Positions 36,574 through 45,091 are shown, counted from the stretch's first letter. The stretch is DNA of 64,000 nt from Acrocarpospora macrocephala (GCF_009687865.1 NZ_BLAE01000027.1:74195-138194); one strand, 5' to 3'. Numbers and translations are program-made. The notes: a model not told the origin generated them from the sequence alone.

Positions 36574-37860
36574 ATGGAGGACAAAGGGGACGTGCGGGAA
36601 GGGCTGATGGGGACACTGCGCGGGGACCTGTGGACGATGGCCGCCGATCCGCTGCCGCGCATGAACGGGCCACGCTGGCTGGCCCGGCTGCCGCACGTCC
36701 TGGTCGTGGTGTGCGCGATTTTCATGGTCCAGAGCTCCAGCTATGGCTCGGGTCAGGATCCGACGATCCCGGTGCTCGCCATGCTCCAAGCGACGGCGCT
36801 CGTCGTCGCGATGTTCCTCCCGATTCCGGCCTGGTGGGCATCGACCGTCATCATGGTCATCGGCGCGCTGATCGTGGAACACTCTTCCGCAACCTGGGAC
36901 ATTCCCAGGGGAGGGATGTCGTTCCCCTGGTCCATTCACTTGATGGCGTTGCAGGCCGGGGTGCTGTTCCTGCTGGCCCTGCGGGTCCGTCCCCGGGTGG
37001 TGGCCGAGACGCTGGGGATCACCGTCCTGACGGGGCTGGCCTGCGTGTACTTCGTCAATCCGAGCATCGGCCCTGGCGAAATCGTGCTGGCCATTCCAGT
37101 CCTGGTGACCGTGCTGGCGGTCGGTGTCCTGATGGGGATCGGCGCCGTGCTGCGGGGCGAGCGCGTGGCCCGCACCCGGCTGTTCAGGCAGCAGCAGCTC
37201 ACGGCCGCGGAGCGGGCCAGACGCACCGTGCTCGAGGAGCGCAACCGGATCGCCCGTGAGTTGCACGACGTGGTCGCCCACCACATGTCGATGATCTCCA
37301 TCCAGGCGCAGGTCGCCCCGCACCTGGTGAAAGACCCGCCGGTGGAGCTGACGGAGAACCTCGCGGGCATCCGCCAGAACGCCGTCGAAGCCTTGACGGA
37401 ACTGAGGCGGGTCCTGGGCGTGCTGCGATCGCAGGACGCGCTGGCGCACGCGCCGCAGCCCACCCTCGACCGGCTGGCGGAACTGGCCGGCAGCGTGCGC
37501 GCCGCCGGTCTCACGCTCGCTATCGAGACCACAGGCGAGCCGCGCCCGCTGTCGCCGGGCGTTGAGCTGTCGGCGTTCCGCATCATCCAGGAGGCGCTGT
37601 CCAACGCGATGCGGCACGCCCCCGGCGCGGCGGTGCACGTGAAGATCGGGTACCGGACCGACGCGCTTGCCATCCAGATCACCAACACCGCGCCCGACCG
37701 GCCGCCACCCCCCGCTGGGCCTGGGCACGGGCTGCTGGGCATGCGCGAGCGCACGGCCATGCTGGGCGGCGAACTCGCCGCCGGCCCCACCCGGGACGGC
37801 GGCTACGAGGTGACCGCGACCCTGCCTGCCATGAAACCGCCCGCTGAGGATCCGCCATGA
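36574..37860 (+). CDS. NarL-type sensor histidine kinase
   Basis: A membrane histidine kinase of the HisKA_3 class, about 428 aa from ATG 36574. About six membrane helices fill residues 35-195, with no obvious large sensor domain, followed by a short coiled region. The dimerisation/phospho-acceptor motif is ERNRIARELHDVVAHH with H231. The HATPase domain shows FRIIQEALSNAMRHA and GHGLLGMRERTAMLGG. The start is uncertain; GTG 36592 and ATG 36607 are alternatives with purine-rich upstream sequence. It overlaps the response regulator by 4 bp. It probably senses membrane or envelope state and may control the hydrolase-acyltransferase pair upstream. Confidence 0.88.
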   Translation: MEDKGDVREGLMGTLRGDLWTMAADPLPRMNGPRWLARLPHVLVVVCAIFMVQSSSYGSGQDPTIPVLAMLQATALVVAMFLPIPAWWASTVIMVIGALIVEHSSATWDIPRGGMSFPWSIHLMALQAGVLFLLALRVRPRVVAETLGITVLTGLACVYFVNPSIGPGEIVLAIPVLVTVLAVGVLMGIGAVLRGERVARTRLFRQQQLTAAERARRTVLEERNRIARELHDVVAHHMSMISIQAQVAPHLVKDPPVELTENLAGIRQNAVEALTELRRVLGVLRSQDALAHAPQPTLDRLAELAGSVRAAGLTLAIETTGEPRPLSPGVELSAFRIIQEALSNAMRHAPGAAVHVKIGYRTDALAIQITNTAPDRPPPPAGPGHGLLGMRERTAMLGGELAAGPTRDGGYEVTATLPAMKPPAEDPP

Positions 37861-38528
37861 CGACCATCCGCGTGCTGATCGCCGACGACCAGATGATGGT
37901 CCGCCAGGGCTTCACGGTGCTGCTCAACGCCGAACCCGGCATCGAGGTCATCGGCCAGGCCGTGGACGGCCTCGACGCCGTCGCGAAGGTCGCCGAACTC
38001 GCCCCGGACGTCGTCCTGATGGACATCCGGATGCCCGAACTCGGCGGCATCGAGGCGACCCGCCGCATCACCGAGCCGACCGGCGCAACCGTCAAGGTCC
38101 TCGTCCTGACCACCTTCGACATCGACGAGTACGTCTACGAGGCGCTGCGCGCGGGCGCGTCGGGCTTCCTGCTGAAGGACGCATCCGCCGCCGAACTCGC
38201 ACACGCCGTGCGAGTAGTAGCGGCAGGCGACGCACTGCTCGCCCCGAACCTCACCAAGCGTCTCATCGCCGAGTTCTCCCGGGTGACCAGCACTCCCCGC
38301 GCCCCGCTCAAGGACCGCGTCGGCGACCTGACCGAACGCGAAACCGAGGTCCTCTCCCTGATCGCCCAGGGCCTGTCCAACGCGGAGATCGCCCAGTCCC
38401 TGGTGGTCGCGGAACAGACCGTCAAATCCCACGTGGGCCGAATCCTGGTCAAACTCGGCCTGCGGGATCGAACCCAGGCCGCGGTCTACGCCTACGAGAC
38501 AGGACTGGTACGCCCGACTGGGTACTAA
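37857..38528 (+). CDS. LuxR/NarL-family response regulator
   Basis: A 223-aa response regulator. The receiver domain has DDQMMVRQGF at the N-terminus and the phospho-acceptor D56 in LMDIRMP. The C-terminal LuxR helix-turn-helix is LTERETEVLSLIAQGLSN followed by VAEQTVKSHVGRIL. It is cognate to the kinase encoded just upstream. Targets are not identifiable here, although a 13-bp palindrome precedes the next gene. Confidence 0.93.
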   Translation: MTTIRVLIADDQMMVRQGFTVLLNAEPGIEVIGQAVDGLDAVAKVAELAPDVVLMDIRMPELGGIEATRRITEPTGATVKVLVLTTFDIDEYVYEALRAGASGFLLKDASAAELAHAVRVVAAGDALLAPNLTKRLIAEFSRVTSTPRAPLKDRVGDLTERETEVLSLIAQGLSNAEIAQSLVVAEQTVKSHVGRILVKLGLRDRTQAAVYAYETGLVRPTGY

Positions 38529-38553
38529 CTCGTCGCTGAGGTTGCACCGTCCT

Positions 38554-38566
38554 TCTCGTGACGAGA
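38554..38566. promoter_or_regulatory. 13-bp palindrome upstream of the second P450
   Basis: TCTCGTGACGAGA is a perfect dyad (6-bp arms around a central G), 34 bp before the P450 start and 25 bp after the response-regulator stop. It could be an operator; no factor is identified. Confidence 0.3.
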
Positions 38567-38600
38567 TCTTGTGGGTAGCACATTCCCCTCAGGAGACGAC

Positions 38601-39764
38601 ATGTTGCCTCTTCATATGCGCCGCCAGGAATTCCACCCCGACCCCGAGCTGGCCGCCGCCCGCGAACAACCCGGCCTGCAGCGTGTTCCCACGCCCTACG
38701 GCCCGCAGGCCTGGCTGGTCACCCGCTACGACGACGTACGCGACGTGCTCAGGAACGCCGAACTGTTCAGCTACGCCCACGGCATCAACCTGCCGCCCAT
38801 GAGCGAGGAGCAGGCCAAACGTCTCCGCGCGGGCGCGTTGCTGCTGATGGACCCACCCGACCACACCCGCTTACGCCGCATGCTCACCCCCGAGTTCACG
38901 ATGCGCCGTATCCGCCGCCTGGAGCCCCGGGTCCGCGAGATCGTCGCCGACCATCTGGACACGATGGAACGTACCGGCGCGCCGGCCGATCTCGTCTCCC
39001 AGTTCGCCACCCCGATTCCGTCGCTGGTCATCTGCGAACTGCTCGGGGTGCCGTACGAGGACCGGGACGCCTTCCAGGCGCGTACCGGCGCGATTCTCGA
39101 CTTCAACCGCCCGCCCGAGGAGCGCGGGAAGGCGCAGATGGAGTCCGCCGCCTACATGGCCGAGCTGGTCGGGCGGGCCCGGGTCGAGCCGGGTGAGGAC
39201 CTGATCGGCATGCTGGTCCGCGAGCACGGCGACGACCTGTCGACCGACGAGCTGGTCGGCATCGGCGGGTTGTTGCTGGTGGCCGGGCACGAGACGACGG
39301 CCAGCATGATCGGCCTGGGCACGCTGGCGTTGCTGCGCCACCCGGAGCAGCTCGCCCTGTTCCGCAAGGACCCGGACAAAGTCGACGGCATGGTCGAGGA
39401 ACTGCTGCGCTGGCTGACGATCATCCACGCGGGCGCCACCAAGGTCGCCATGGCCGACACCGAGATCGCCGGGGTGCCGATCGCGAAGGGCGACGTCGTG
39501 GTGGTCTCCCTCCCGGCCGCCAACCGCGACCCCGCGCTGACCGAGGACCCGGACCGTTTCGACATCGAACGCCCCGACCTGGCCCACGTCGCGTTCGGCT
39601 ACGGCGCGCACCACTGCATCGGGGCGCCGCTGGCCCGGATGGAGATGCGCCTCGCGTTCCCCGCCCTGTTCGAGCGTTTCCCAGGCCTGCGCGAGGCGGG
39701 CGAGCCCGAATTCCGCTCGTTCAACGTCGTGTACGGCCTGTCGGCGTTCCCCGTCGCCTGGTGA
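38601..39764 (+). CDS. cytochrome P450
   Basis: A 387-aa bacterial P450 (CYP105/107-like proportions). The I-helix motif is AGHETT (228-233) and the heme loop is FGYGAHHCIG with proximal Cys at 339; the N-terminal half has LLMDPPDHTRLRRMLTPEFT. The start is ATG 38601, with AGGAGA 4 nt upstream. No ferredoxin adjoins. It is a free-standing gene followed by a terminator-like hairpin. Substrate unknown. Confidence 0.92.
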   Translation: MLPLHMRRQEFHPDPELAAAREQPGLQRVPTPYGPQAWLVTRYDDVRDVLRNAELFSYAHGINLPPMSEEQAKRLRAGALLLMDPPDHTRLRRMLTPEFTMRRIRRLEPRVREIVADHLDTMERTGAPADLVSQFATPIPSLVICELLGVPYEDRDAFQARTGAILDFNRPPEERGKAQMESAAYMAELVGRARVEPGEDLIGMLVREHGDDLSTDELVGIGGLLLVAGHETTASMIGLGTLALLRHPEQLALFRKDPDKVDGMVEELLRWLTIIHAGATKVAMADTEIAGVPIAKGDVVVVSLPAANRDPALTEDPDRFDIERPDLAHVAFGYGAHHCIGAPLARMEMRLAFPALFERFPGLREAGEPEFRSFNVVYGLSAFPVAW

Positions 39765-39777
39765 TCCACGGTCACGT

Positions 39778-39801
39778 GGGCGCCGGTAGCGGCCGGCGCC
39801 C
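39778..39801 (+). terminator. hairpin after the second P450 gene
   Basis: Perfect 9-bp GC stem GGGCGCCGG / CCGGCGCCC with a 6-nt loop, starting 13 nt after the P450 stop. Confidence 0.55.
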
Positions 39802-39821
39802 GCTGACTGTCGAGGGGTGAA

Positions 39822-40274
39822 TTGAGGATCGAGCGATCGGGAGCGCTTGTGCCGCGGGAATCACTACCACGCTGGTGGAGTCACGACGTTCCGCGCCGGC
39901 GACTCAAGCCGGGCGAACGCCCCCCTCGTTCGGACCGGGCTCGCACGATCTATGCGGTGGCACTCTGGCTGGCCATTGTGGGCCTGCCGTTCGCGGCCGG
40001 TGTCTTTATCGGCCGCACGACCCCCACAGGCAACGACGTGACATCAGCGCTGCTCGCGCTCCTCGTCGTGCTGGCACCGTATGCGATTGTCGGTTCCATA
40101 TTGGCGGAACGAGTCTCCCTCAGCAGGCGAGACATATTCCTGTCGCGCACGCCGTGGATTCGACGAGCCGCGTTTCTCCCCTACCGGGACTGGCCTCCGC
40201 TGCCAAGTGAAGTCGATCGGCTTGAGCGGATAGAGGTGGAAGGTGACAAGCGTCGCATCTTCCGCTTGAGATAG
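39822..40274 (+). CDS. small hypothetical membrane protein
   Basis: A protein of up to 150 aa: a basic N-terminal region rich in Arg and Pro, then two membrane segments (about 43-62, VALWLAIVGLPFAAGVFIG; about 73-95, SALLALLVVLAPYAIVGSIL), and a basic C-terminal tail ending RRIFRLR. The start is either TTG 39822, 4 nt after GAGGGG, or GTG 39849, 5 nt after GGGAG; I cannot decide. No known family. It ends right at a strong terminator hairpin. Confidence 0.5.
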   Translation: MRIERSGALVPRESLPRWWSHDVPRRRLKPGERPPRSDRARTIYAVALWLAIVGLPFAAGVFIGRTTPTGNDVTSALLALLVVLAPYAIVGSILAERVSLSRRDIFLSRTPWIRRAAFLPYRDWPPLPSEVDRLERIEVEGDKRRIFRLR

Positions 40275-40307
40275 GGTCTGGACCTTCGATTTCCTAAGGT
40301 CCAGACC
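40275..40307. terminator. bidirectional terminator between convergent genes
   Basis: Perfect 12-bp stem GGTCTGGACCTT / AAGGTCCAGACC with a 9-nt loop CGATTTCCT, beginning next to the stop of the upstream gene and facing the convergent secreted-protein gene ending at 40344. Confidence 0.75.
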
Positions 40308-40343
40308 GCCCGGCATCGTCCTGGTTGCCGTTGTGCGTGCAGG

Positions 40344-40892
40344 TCACGTCATCGTGACGCTGACGGGGATGGTCCAGCCTTGGCGGCAGACCTTGCGGAC
40401 CGGGAACTTCTGGTCACAGCCGTGCACCCAGAACGTGATCTTGAGGCCCTTGGCCACGTTGACGGCGTACCTTCCCGCGGTGCCGCCCGGCAATGGCGCT
40501 CCCAGGACAGTGCCCCCGTTAGAGAGCTCACCCGAAACCTGGAAGTACTCATAATGGAACGGATCGGTCGGTCCCCAGCGGAAGACCGCCTGGTTGTTCT
40601 TCTGGAACGCGGCGACGATCATACGCTCGCCCTGCTTAGGGCTCCAGGCGATCTGCCCGTGTTCGAACCGCTGCTTGCGCCCGGTCATGTTGGGCGGCGT
40701 GTACTCGTCGACGGTCGCACAGCCGAACCAGCTGTCGGCTCCACCAAGGGCCCGCCAGTAGTCACCGATCAGCCCGTACGGCTGGATAGCGCAGGTGCCG
40801 GCAGCGGCAGGCTGTGCGGCGACGCCGACACTCAGCAGGGCGGCAGCGGCCATTCCAGTGGCGGCAACGGTACGCCGGATCTTCGTTGTCAT
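40344..40892 (-). CDS. secreted LGFP-repeat protein
   Basis: A 182-aa exported protein with a signal peptide ending around AAAG (31-32). Residues about 43-90 match the LGFP repeat pattern (WFGCATVDEYTPPNMTGRKQ, then FEHGQIAWSP), a module of actinobacterial cell-wall-associated proteins. The C-terminal part has Cys residues that may form a disulfide (C169/C176 region). GAGGAGG lies just before the ATG. It probably binds the envelope or is released; no enzymatic domain is visible. Confidence 0.75.
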   Translation of the reverse strand: MTTKIRRTVAATGMAAAALLSVGVAAQPAAAGTCAIQPYGLIGDYWRALGGADSWFGCATVDEYTPPNMTGRKQRFEHGQIAWSPKQGERMIVAAFQKNNQAVFRWGPTDPFHYEYFQVSGELSNGGTVLGAPLPGGTAGRYAVNVAKGLKITFWVHGCDQKFPVRKVCRQGWTIPVSVTMT

Positions 40893-41064
40893 GATTCCTC
40901 CTCGATCTCTCCTCGACAGTAGGAAGAATCCGGCCAGCGGGGATCATGGCTGCCCATGCGAATCGATAGGGCCAGCCCCCTCAGCAACCGCGGGTTTGCC
41001 TCGGGGAGCACAGGACACTTAATCAAGTGGCGGTGGGGCCGCCTGATTCGCGAAGCTTGCGGGC

Positions 41065-42126
41065 GTGCAGGCCACGTTGACGGTTACTCCGGTGCAGCTT
41101 CCCGATGTGTTGCTGCATGTCGCCGTCGTGCGTCCGGTCTTCCTGTGGGGTGCTCCGGGCATCGGGAAGAGCTCGCTCGTCCGGTCGTTCGCCGAATCCC
41201 TCGGGCTCGACTGCGTCACGCTGCTCGGCACCCAGCTCGCGCCGGAGGACCTCATCGGCGTGCCGCAGATCGTCGGCGACCGGAGCAGGTTCGCCCCGCC
41301 GGAGGCGATCGCGAGGGATGAGCCGTACTGCCTGTTTCTCGACGAGCTCAACGCGTCCTCTCCCGAGGTGCAGAAGGCCTTCTACTCGCTGATCCTCGAC
41401 CGGCGCATCGGCACGTACGAGCTGCCCGCGGGGTCGGTGGTGATCGGGGCGGGCAACCGGGCCACGGACAACGCGCTGGCCCGGCCGATGGCGTCCGCCC
41501 TGATCAACCGCATGATCCACATTCACCTGCGGGCGGCGGTGGACGACTGGCTGAGCTGGGCGGCCGGCAGCGGCATCCACCCCTGGATCGTCGACTACCT
41601 CGTGCAGCGCCCCGATCACCTCTGGAGCGCCCCGCCGAAGACGGAGGAGCCGTTCTCCACGCCCAGAGGCTGGCACATGCTGTCGGACGCCATGCACTCC
41701 TACGGCGACAGGCTCGACGATGACACCCTGGCCGTCCTCGCCTTCGGCACGCTCACGACCGCGCACGCCTCGGGCTTTCGCGCGTACGTCAAGACTGTGC
41801 GGCACGCGTACGACCTGGAGACCGTCCTCAAGGGTGAGGCGGGCTGGCCGCGCGACGCGGAGGAGCGCGACCTGCTCTACTTCCTGTCCGAGACCTTCCG
41901 CGCCCGCCTGGTGAAAGGGCTGCCGAAGTCGAAGGAGCACGCCTCGCCCGCCGGGAGCCAGCTGGCGTTCCGGGCGAAGACGCTGCTCACGGAGCTCGCG
42001 GAGATCTCGCTCGAATGCGCGCAGCTGGTGATCGCCACCGATGACGACGGCGTGCCGGTCCTGCCCTCGTGGTTCCTGGTCGAGCTGAGTCGCGACCTGC
42101 CGCGCCTGGCCGCCGCGAGAGGCTGA
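41065..42126 (+). CDS. MoxR-family AAA ATPase
   Basis: A 353-aa AAA+ ATPase of the MoxR type. Walker A is WGAPGIGKSS, Walker B is CLFLDELN, sensor 1 is GAGNRATDN, and INRMIHIHL is the arginine-finger region. GTG 41065 is the likely start. MoxR ATPases act as chaperones for VWA-domain partners, and the next gene, 1 nt downstream, encodes one. The pair may remodel a metal-containing target or respond to stress; the target is unknown. Confidence 0.85.
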   Translation: MQATLTVTPVQLPDVLLHVAVVRPVFLWGAPGIGKSSLVRSFAESLGLDCVTLLGTQLAPEDLIGVPQIVGDRSRFAPPEAIARDEPYCLFLDELNASSPEVQKAFYSLILDRRIGTYELPAGSVVIGAGNRATDNALARPMASALINRMIHIHLRAAVDDWLSWAAGSGIHPWIVDYLVQRPDHLWSAPPKTEEPFSTPRGWHMLSDAMHSYGDRLDDDTLAVLAFGTLTTAHASGFRAYVKTVRHAYDLETVLKGEAGWPRDAEERDLLYFLSETFRARLVKGLPKSKEHASPAGSQLAFRAKTLLTELAEISLECAQLVIATDDDGVPVLPSWFLVELSRDLPRLAAARG

Positions 42127-42127
42127 C

Positions 42128-43918
42128 ATGCGGGGGAAGAAGCCGAAGGTCGATCCGTGGCGCGAGGCCGTACGCAAGGGGTGGGACCAGGTTCGGTCCC
42201 ACCCGCTGTTCCGGCCGCTCGGCAAATACCTGTACGTGGCGAAGGCCGGCGAACTGCCCAACGATCGGTGGGCCTACATCACCCCGGAAGGCACCGTTTA
42301 CCACCATCCCCAGCGGCGGGCCGAGGCGGACGAATGGGCCTGGGTGTTCGCGCACTGCCTGCTGCACGCCGGGTTCGGCCATCTCGACCCGGGCACCGCC
42401 GAGCCGGAAGACCTCAAGCCCTCGGAGAAGCCGTGGCGTTCCCCGCGCCCCGCGTACCTTGCCGCCTGCTGCCTGGCTGTGGACAGGTTTCTCACCACGG
42501 TCAAGGTCGGACGCCCGCCTGAGCCGCTGCCGGAGTTCCCCCCGGGGGATGAGAAGGCGCTGGCCCGCCTGTGGGGGAGCTCCAGAATCCCCACCGAGTT
42601 CGTTGTCCCTTCCGTCCCCGACTTCTTCGTCGGTACGGCAGAGGTGGCCAAGTTCCGGGACCACCAGCGGGCGTTCGCGATCGGGATCTCCGCCGCGGCC
42701 ACCCGTGCGATCGAGGCGGCCGGGGGTGGCACGCTCCGGGGCACGGTCAAGAAGCCCTGGGATGTGGCGCTCGGCTGGTTCGTCTCGTCGTACCCTCTGC
42801 TGGGCGCACTCGCCGCAGGCATGACGATCGTCGCGGACGCCGACCTCGCCCGGGGCTGGGACATCTCGGTGGCCGCCGTCAACGCCCAGGCCGCGGAGAT
42901 CTACGTCAACCCGTTGCTCTCCATGGGAACCGAGGAATGGCGCTTCGTGCTGGCTCACGAGATGCTGCACGCGGCGCTTCGCCATGGGGAGCGTGCGGGG
43001 TGGCGGGAGCCGTACCTCTGGAATGTCGCGTGCGACTACGTCGTCAACGGCTGGCTGGTCGAGATGGGCGTGGGCGAGATGCCGGAGGGACTGCTGCACG
43101 ACCCGGAGCTGCGGGGGCTCTCCTGCGAGGCGGTCTACGACCGCATCACCGATGACCTGCGGCGGCTGCGAAAGCTTTCGACCCTGCGCGGCCGGGGACG
43201 TGGCGACATCCTCGGGGAGCCGCTGCCGCACCCCGGCGCCGCCAGCCGCTACGTGGACCTGGACGAGTACTACCGGAACGCGCTCGCCTCCGGCTTGGTC
43301 TATCACCGCGGCAGCGGCCGGGGCGACGTGCCCGCGGCCCTCGAACAGGAGATCCGCGCCCTCGACCAGCCGCCGCTGCCGTGGGACGCCGCGCTGGCCG
43401 GATGGTTCGACGAGCACGTCCCCACGGTCGAGAAGCGCCGCTCGTACGCCCGGGCCTCCCGCCGCCAGTCGGCCACACCCGACATCCCCCGCCCCGGCTG
43501 GCTGCGGCCGGAGGAACTCGTCCGGCAGGCCACCTTCGGCGTCGTCCTCGACACCTCCGGTTCGATGAACGTACGGCTGCTCGGCAAGGCGCTCGGTGCG
43601 ATCGCCTCGTACGCCGTGGCCAGGGATGTGCCCCGGGCCCGCGTCGTGTTCTGCGACGCGGCCGCGTACGACGCGGGATATCTCCCGGTTGAGGAGATCG
43701 CGGGCAGGGTACGCGTCCGGGGCCGGGGCGGCACGATCCTGCAGCCCGGCGTCAACCTGCTCGAACGCGCCGACGACTTCCCCCAGAACGGGCCGATCCT
43801 GCTCATCACCGACGGTTGGTGCGACGTCGTGCGGATCCGCCGCGAACACGCGTTCCTCATCCCCGCCGACGCATCCCTCCCGTTCCGCCCCCGAGGTCCG
43901 GTCTTCCGCATGACGTAA
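42128..43918 (+). CDS. DUF2201 metallopeptidase-like protein with VWA domain
   Basis: A 596-aa partner of the MoxR ATPase. A zinc-peptidase-like motif HEMLHAALRH (H277, E278, H281, H286) is followed by ACDYVVNGWL, the family pattern. The N-terminal region contains a second, degenerate copy HCLLHAGFGH (H76, H80, H85, with Cys in place of Glu at 77), followed by AACCLAVDRFL. The C-terminal ~130 residues form a VWA domain with MIDAS DTSGS near 475 and LLITDGW. MoxR-VWA pairs work as chaperone systems. The doubled peptidase fold, one half inactive, is notable. Confidence 0.78.
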   Translation: MRGKKPKVDPWREAVRKGWDQVRSHPLFRPLGKYLYVAKAGELPNDRWAYITPEGTVYHHPQRRAEADEWAWVFAHCLLHAGFGHLDPGTAEPEDLKPSEKPWRSPRPAYLAACCLAVDRFLTTVKVGRPPEPLPEFPPGDEKALARLWGSSRIPTEFVVPSVPDFFVGTAEVAKFRDHQRAFAIGISAAATRAIEAAGGGTLRGTVKKPWDVALGWFVSSYPLLGALAAGMTIVADADLARGWDISVAAVNAQAAEIYVNPLLSMGTEEWRFVLAHEMLHAALRHGERAGWREPYLWNVACDYVVNGWLVEMGVGEMPEGLLHDPELRGLSCEAVYDRITDDLRRLRKLSTLRGRGRGDILGEPLPHPGAASRYVDLDEYYRNALASGLVYHRGSGRGDVPAALEQEIRALDQPPLPWDAALAGWFDEHVPTVEKRRSYARASRRQSATPDIPRPGWLRPEELVRQATFGVVLDTSGSMNVRLLGKALGAIASYAVARDVPRARVVFCDAAAYDAGYLPVEEIAGRVRVRGRGGTILQPGVNLLERADDFPQNGPILLITDGWCDVVRIRREHAFLIPADASLPFRPRGPVFRMT

Positions 43919-43976
43919 TCGTCCCCCGTGCGACCGGCCAGCTCCCCGGGCCGTTATCGGCTGCCTGATGCCCTGA

Positions 43977-44108
43977 AAAGCCGAATTGCCGAGCGATCTC
44001 AACGGCGTGCTCTACGTTGAGCTCGATCCAGCAGGGGCTTGGAGGAACGCAGTCGCCCGGGAACTCGAAGCCGCAGGCCTTGAGGTCAATCTCAGGGCGC
44101 TTTTGTAG
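43977..44108 (+). pseudogene. 3' remnant of a TIR-like nucleotide-binding protein gene
   Basis: About 43 codons after an in-frame TGA read LPSDLNGVLYVELDPAGAWR, then NAVARELEAAGLEV, and end in TAG. This matches the C-terminal end of the predicted TIR-like nucleotide-binding family (PF10137), which typically closes with PSDLxGVxYxxLD...W...LARELxAAGxxVD. The rest of the domain is missing and no start exists, so this is a relic. Members of this family occur in CBASS and other NAD+-depleting immune systems, consistent with a decayed defence locus here. Confidence 0.5.
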
Positions 44109-44244
44109 CAGTGCCGGCGTTATGCTGACTGTGGACGGGGAGCCCGTTGCAGTTCTCGTAGCAGTCCAGTCCGCAGTTGGCCAGTTTTGCTCGGGGATGA
44201 CTTTGACCTGCAACGATGGCTATAGGCGGATACCAGGACGAACT
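44109..44244. other. intergenic stretch with a weak Phd-like reading frame
   Basis: From ATG 44122 the plus strand reads MLTVDGEPVAVLVAV, which resembles the conserved beta-strand segment of Phd/YefM antitoxins (VTVxGRPVAVLVP). The frame then loses similarity and shows no helix for toxin binding. There is no ribosome site. It may be another gene relic in the same decayed region. Nothing else is supportable here. Confidence 0.25.
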
Positions 44245-44287
44245 CTCGTAATGCGTAGGTCTGGGTTCGATTCCTCTCGTCAGCTCC
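44245..44287 (+). repeat. degenerate 3' half of a tRNA-Thr(CGT), possible attachment-site scar
   Basis: The sequence reads as tRNA positions 32 to the acceptor end: loop CTCGTAA (anticodon CGT), TGCGT stem strand, AGGT, then a T-arm CTGGG-TTCGATT-CCTCT and CGTCAGCTCC. The sequence before the loop does not pair with TGCGT and the outer T-stem pairs are broken, so no functional tRNA is present. Integrative elements that use tRNA genes leave such 3' halves at one boundary. It sits among the TIR-like remnant and a toxin-antitoxin pair. Confidence 0.4.
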
Positions 44288-44353
44288 CTGTAATGGGCCC
44301 CCTTTTGATTAATCGCAGAGCATTTTCGACCTCGCGTAGCAGCGTGGGCTCAG

Positions 44354-44755
44354 TCAGCTAATCCAACGCGCCGGCTGTCCGTTTAGGCGGGAGATGGTGT
44401 CGAAGTCGGCGTCTGCATGCAGCACGGTGAGCTTGTGATGTCGAGCCGTCACCGCAATGAGTAGATCGACAGGAGAGGCGCATTGGTGCCACCCCCTGTT
44501 GGCGAGCTCGCGCTGCAGTCGGCTGGTCTCGTCCCAGGCTGATTCAGGGATGACGTAATACGGGAAGGTTTCCTGGAGCAGGCTATCGGCCTCGTAGAAG
44601 GCTGGTCGGCCGCCGACCGCTCGGAGGTACTCCTGCCTGACCGGCTCACTGATGCCGACAAGCCCGGCGGAGACTGTTTGGTCCCACTCCGGACCGACCT
44701 GACCGCGGTAGAAGCGGACCAAGGCGCTGGTGTCGATGAGATAGAGCTCCGTCAC
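44354..44755 (-). CDS. vapC: VapC-type PIN-domain toxin
   Basis: A 133-aa PIN-domain RNase. Acidic metal-binding residues are D8 in LIDTSAL, E42 in RQEYLRA, D97 in SPVDLLIA, and D115/D117/D119 near the end (HADADFDTI), the usual VapC arrangement. It overlaps the upstream antitoxin by 4 bp on the minus strand. VapC toxins cleave tRNA or rRNA when freed from VapB. The pair appears intact. Confidence 0.88.
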   Translation of the reverse strand: MTELYLIDTSALVRFYRGQVGPEWDQTVSAGLVGISEPVRQEYLRAVGGRPAFYEADSLLQETFPYYVIPESAWDETSRLQRELANRGWHQCASPVDLLIAVTARHHKLTVLHADADFDTISRLNGQPARWIS

Positions 44756-44976
44756 GCCGTCGCCTGATGTGCGCCGTCACCCTTCTCGATGACCGAGAAG
44801 TCGATCTCTCCCTCGGCCACCATCTCACGCATGCGAGCTATGGCCGCTGCCCGTCTGCGCCGGTCGACGATCTCTCGTAGGGCGGCGTTGACGGTGTCCT
44901 TCTTGGAAGAGGTGCCGAGCAGCTTTGCGGCCTCGGCCAGGGCCTCGTCATCGAGGTCGATCAGGGTCTTGGTCAT
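44752..44976 (-). CDS. vapB: VapB-type antitoxin
   Basis: A 74-aa antitoxin: ribbon-helix-helix N-terminus (TLIDLDDEALAEAAKLLGTS, then KDTVNAALREIV), a basic linker RRRRAAA, and an acidic C-terminal toxin-binding tail. GAGGAGG precedes the ATG. Upstream lie two AT-rich boxes that may be its autoregulatory operator. Confidence 0.88.
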   Translation of the reverse strand: MTKTLIDLDDEALAEAAKLLGTSSKKDTVNAALREIVDRRRRAAAIARMREMVAEGEIDFSVIEKGDGAHQATA

Positions 44977-44992
44977 GGAAGCCTCCTCACTC

Positions 44993-45020
44993 GTATATAT
45001 GAACTCAGATTAGTATATCA
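44993..45020 (-). promoter_or_regulatory. putative vapBC promoter/operator
   Basis: Two AT-rich boxes stand out in GC-rich DNA, GTATATATG (44993-45001) and AGTATATCA (45012-45020), about 19 bp apart, 17-44 bp upstream of vapB. They could be a promoter plus a paired operator for the VapBC complex. Confidence 0.35.
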
Positions 45021-45091
45021 GGAGGTGCCTGTCTGCTGGCTGTACCAGCCGGGGCCCTCCTTCGCGGTGGACCGCAGCGGACGGAATGGAA

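Noticed and set aside
44221..44300. Functional tRNA-Thr gene
   Set aside because: The 5' half does not form acceptor, D or anticodon stems and the T-stem is broken, so only a 3' remnant is supported.
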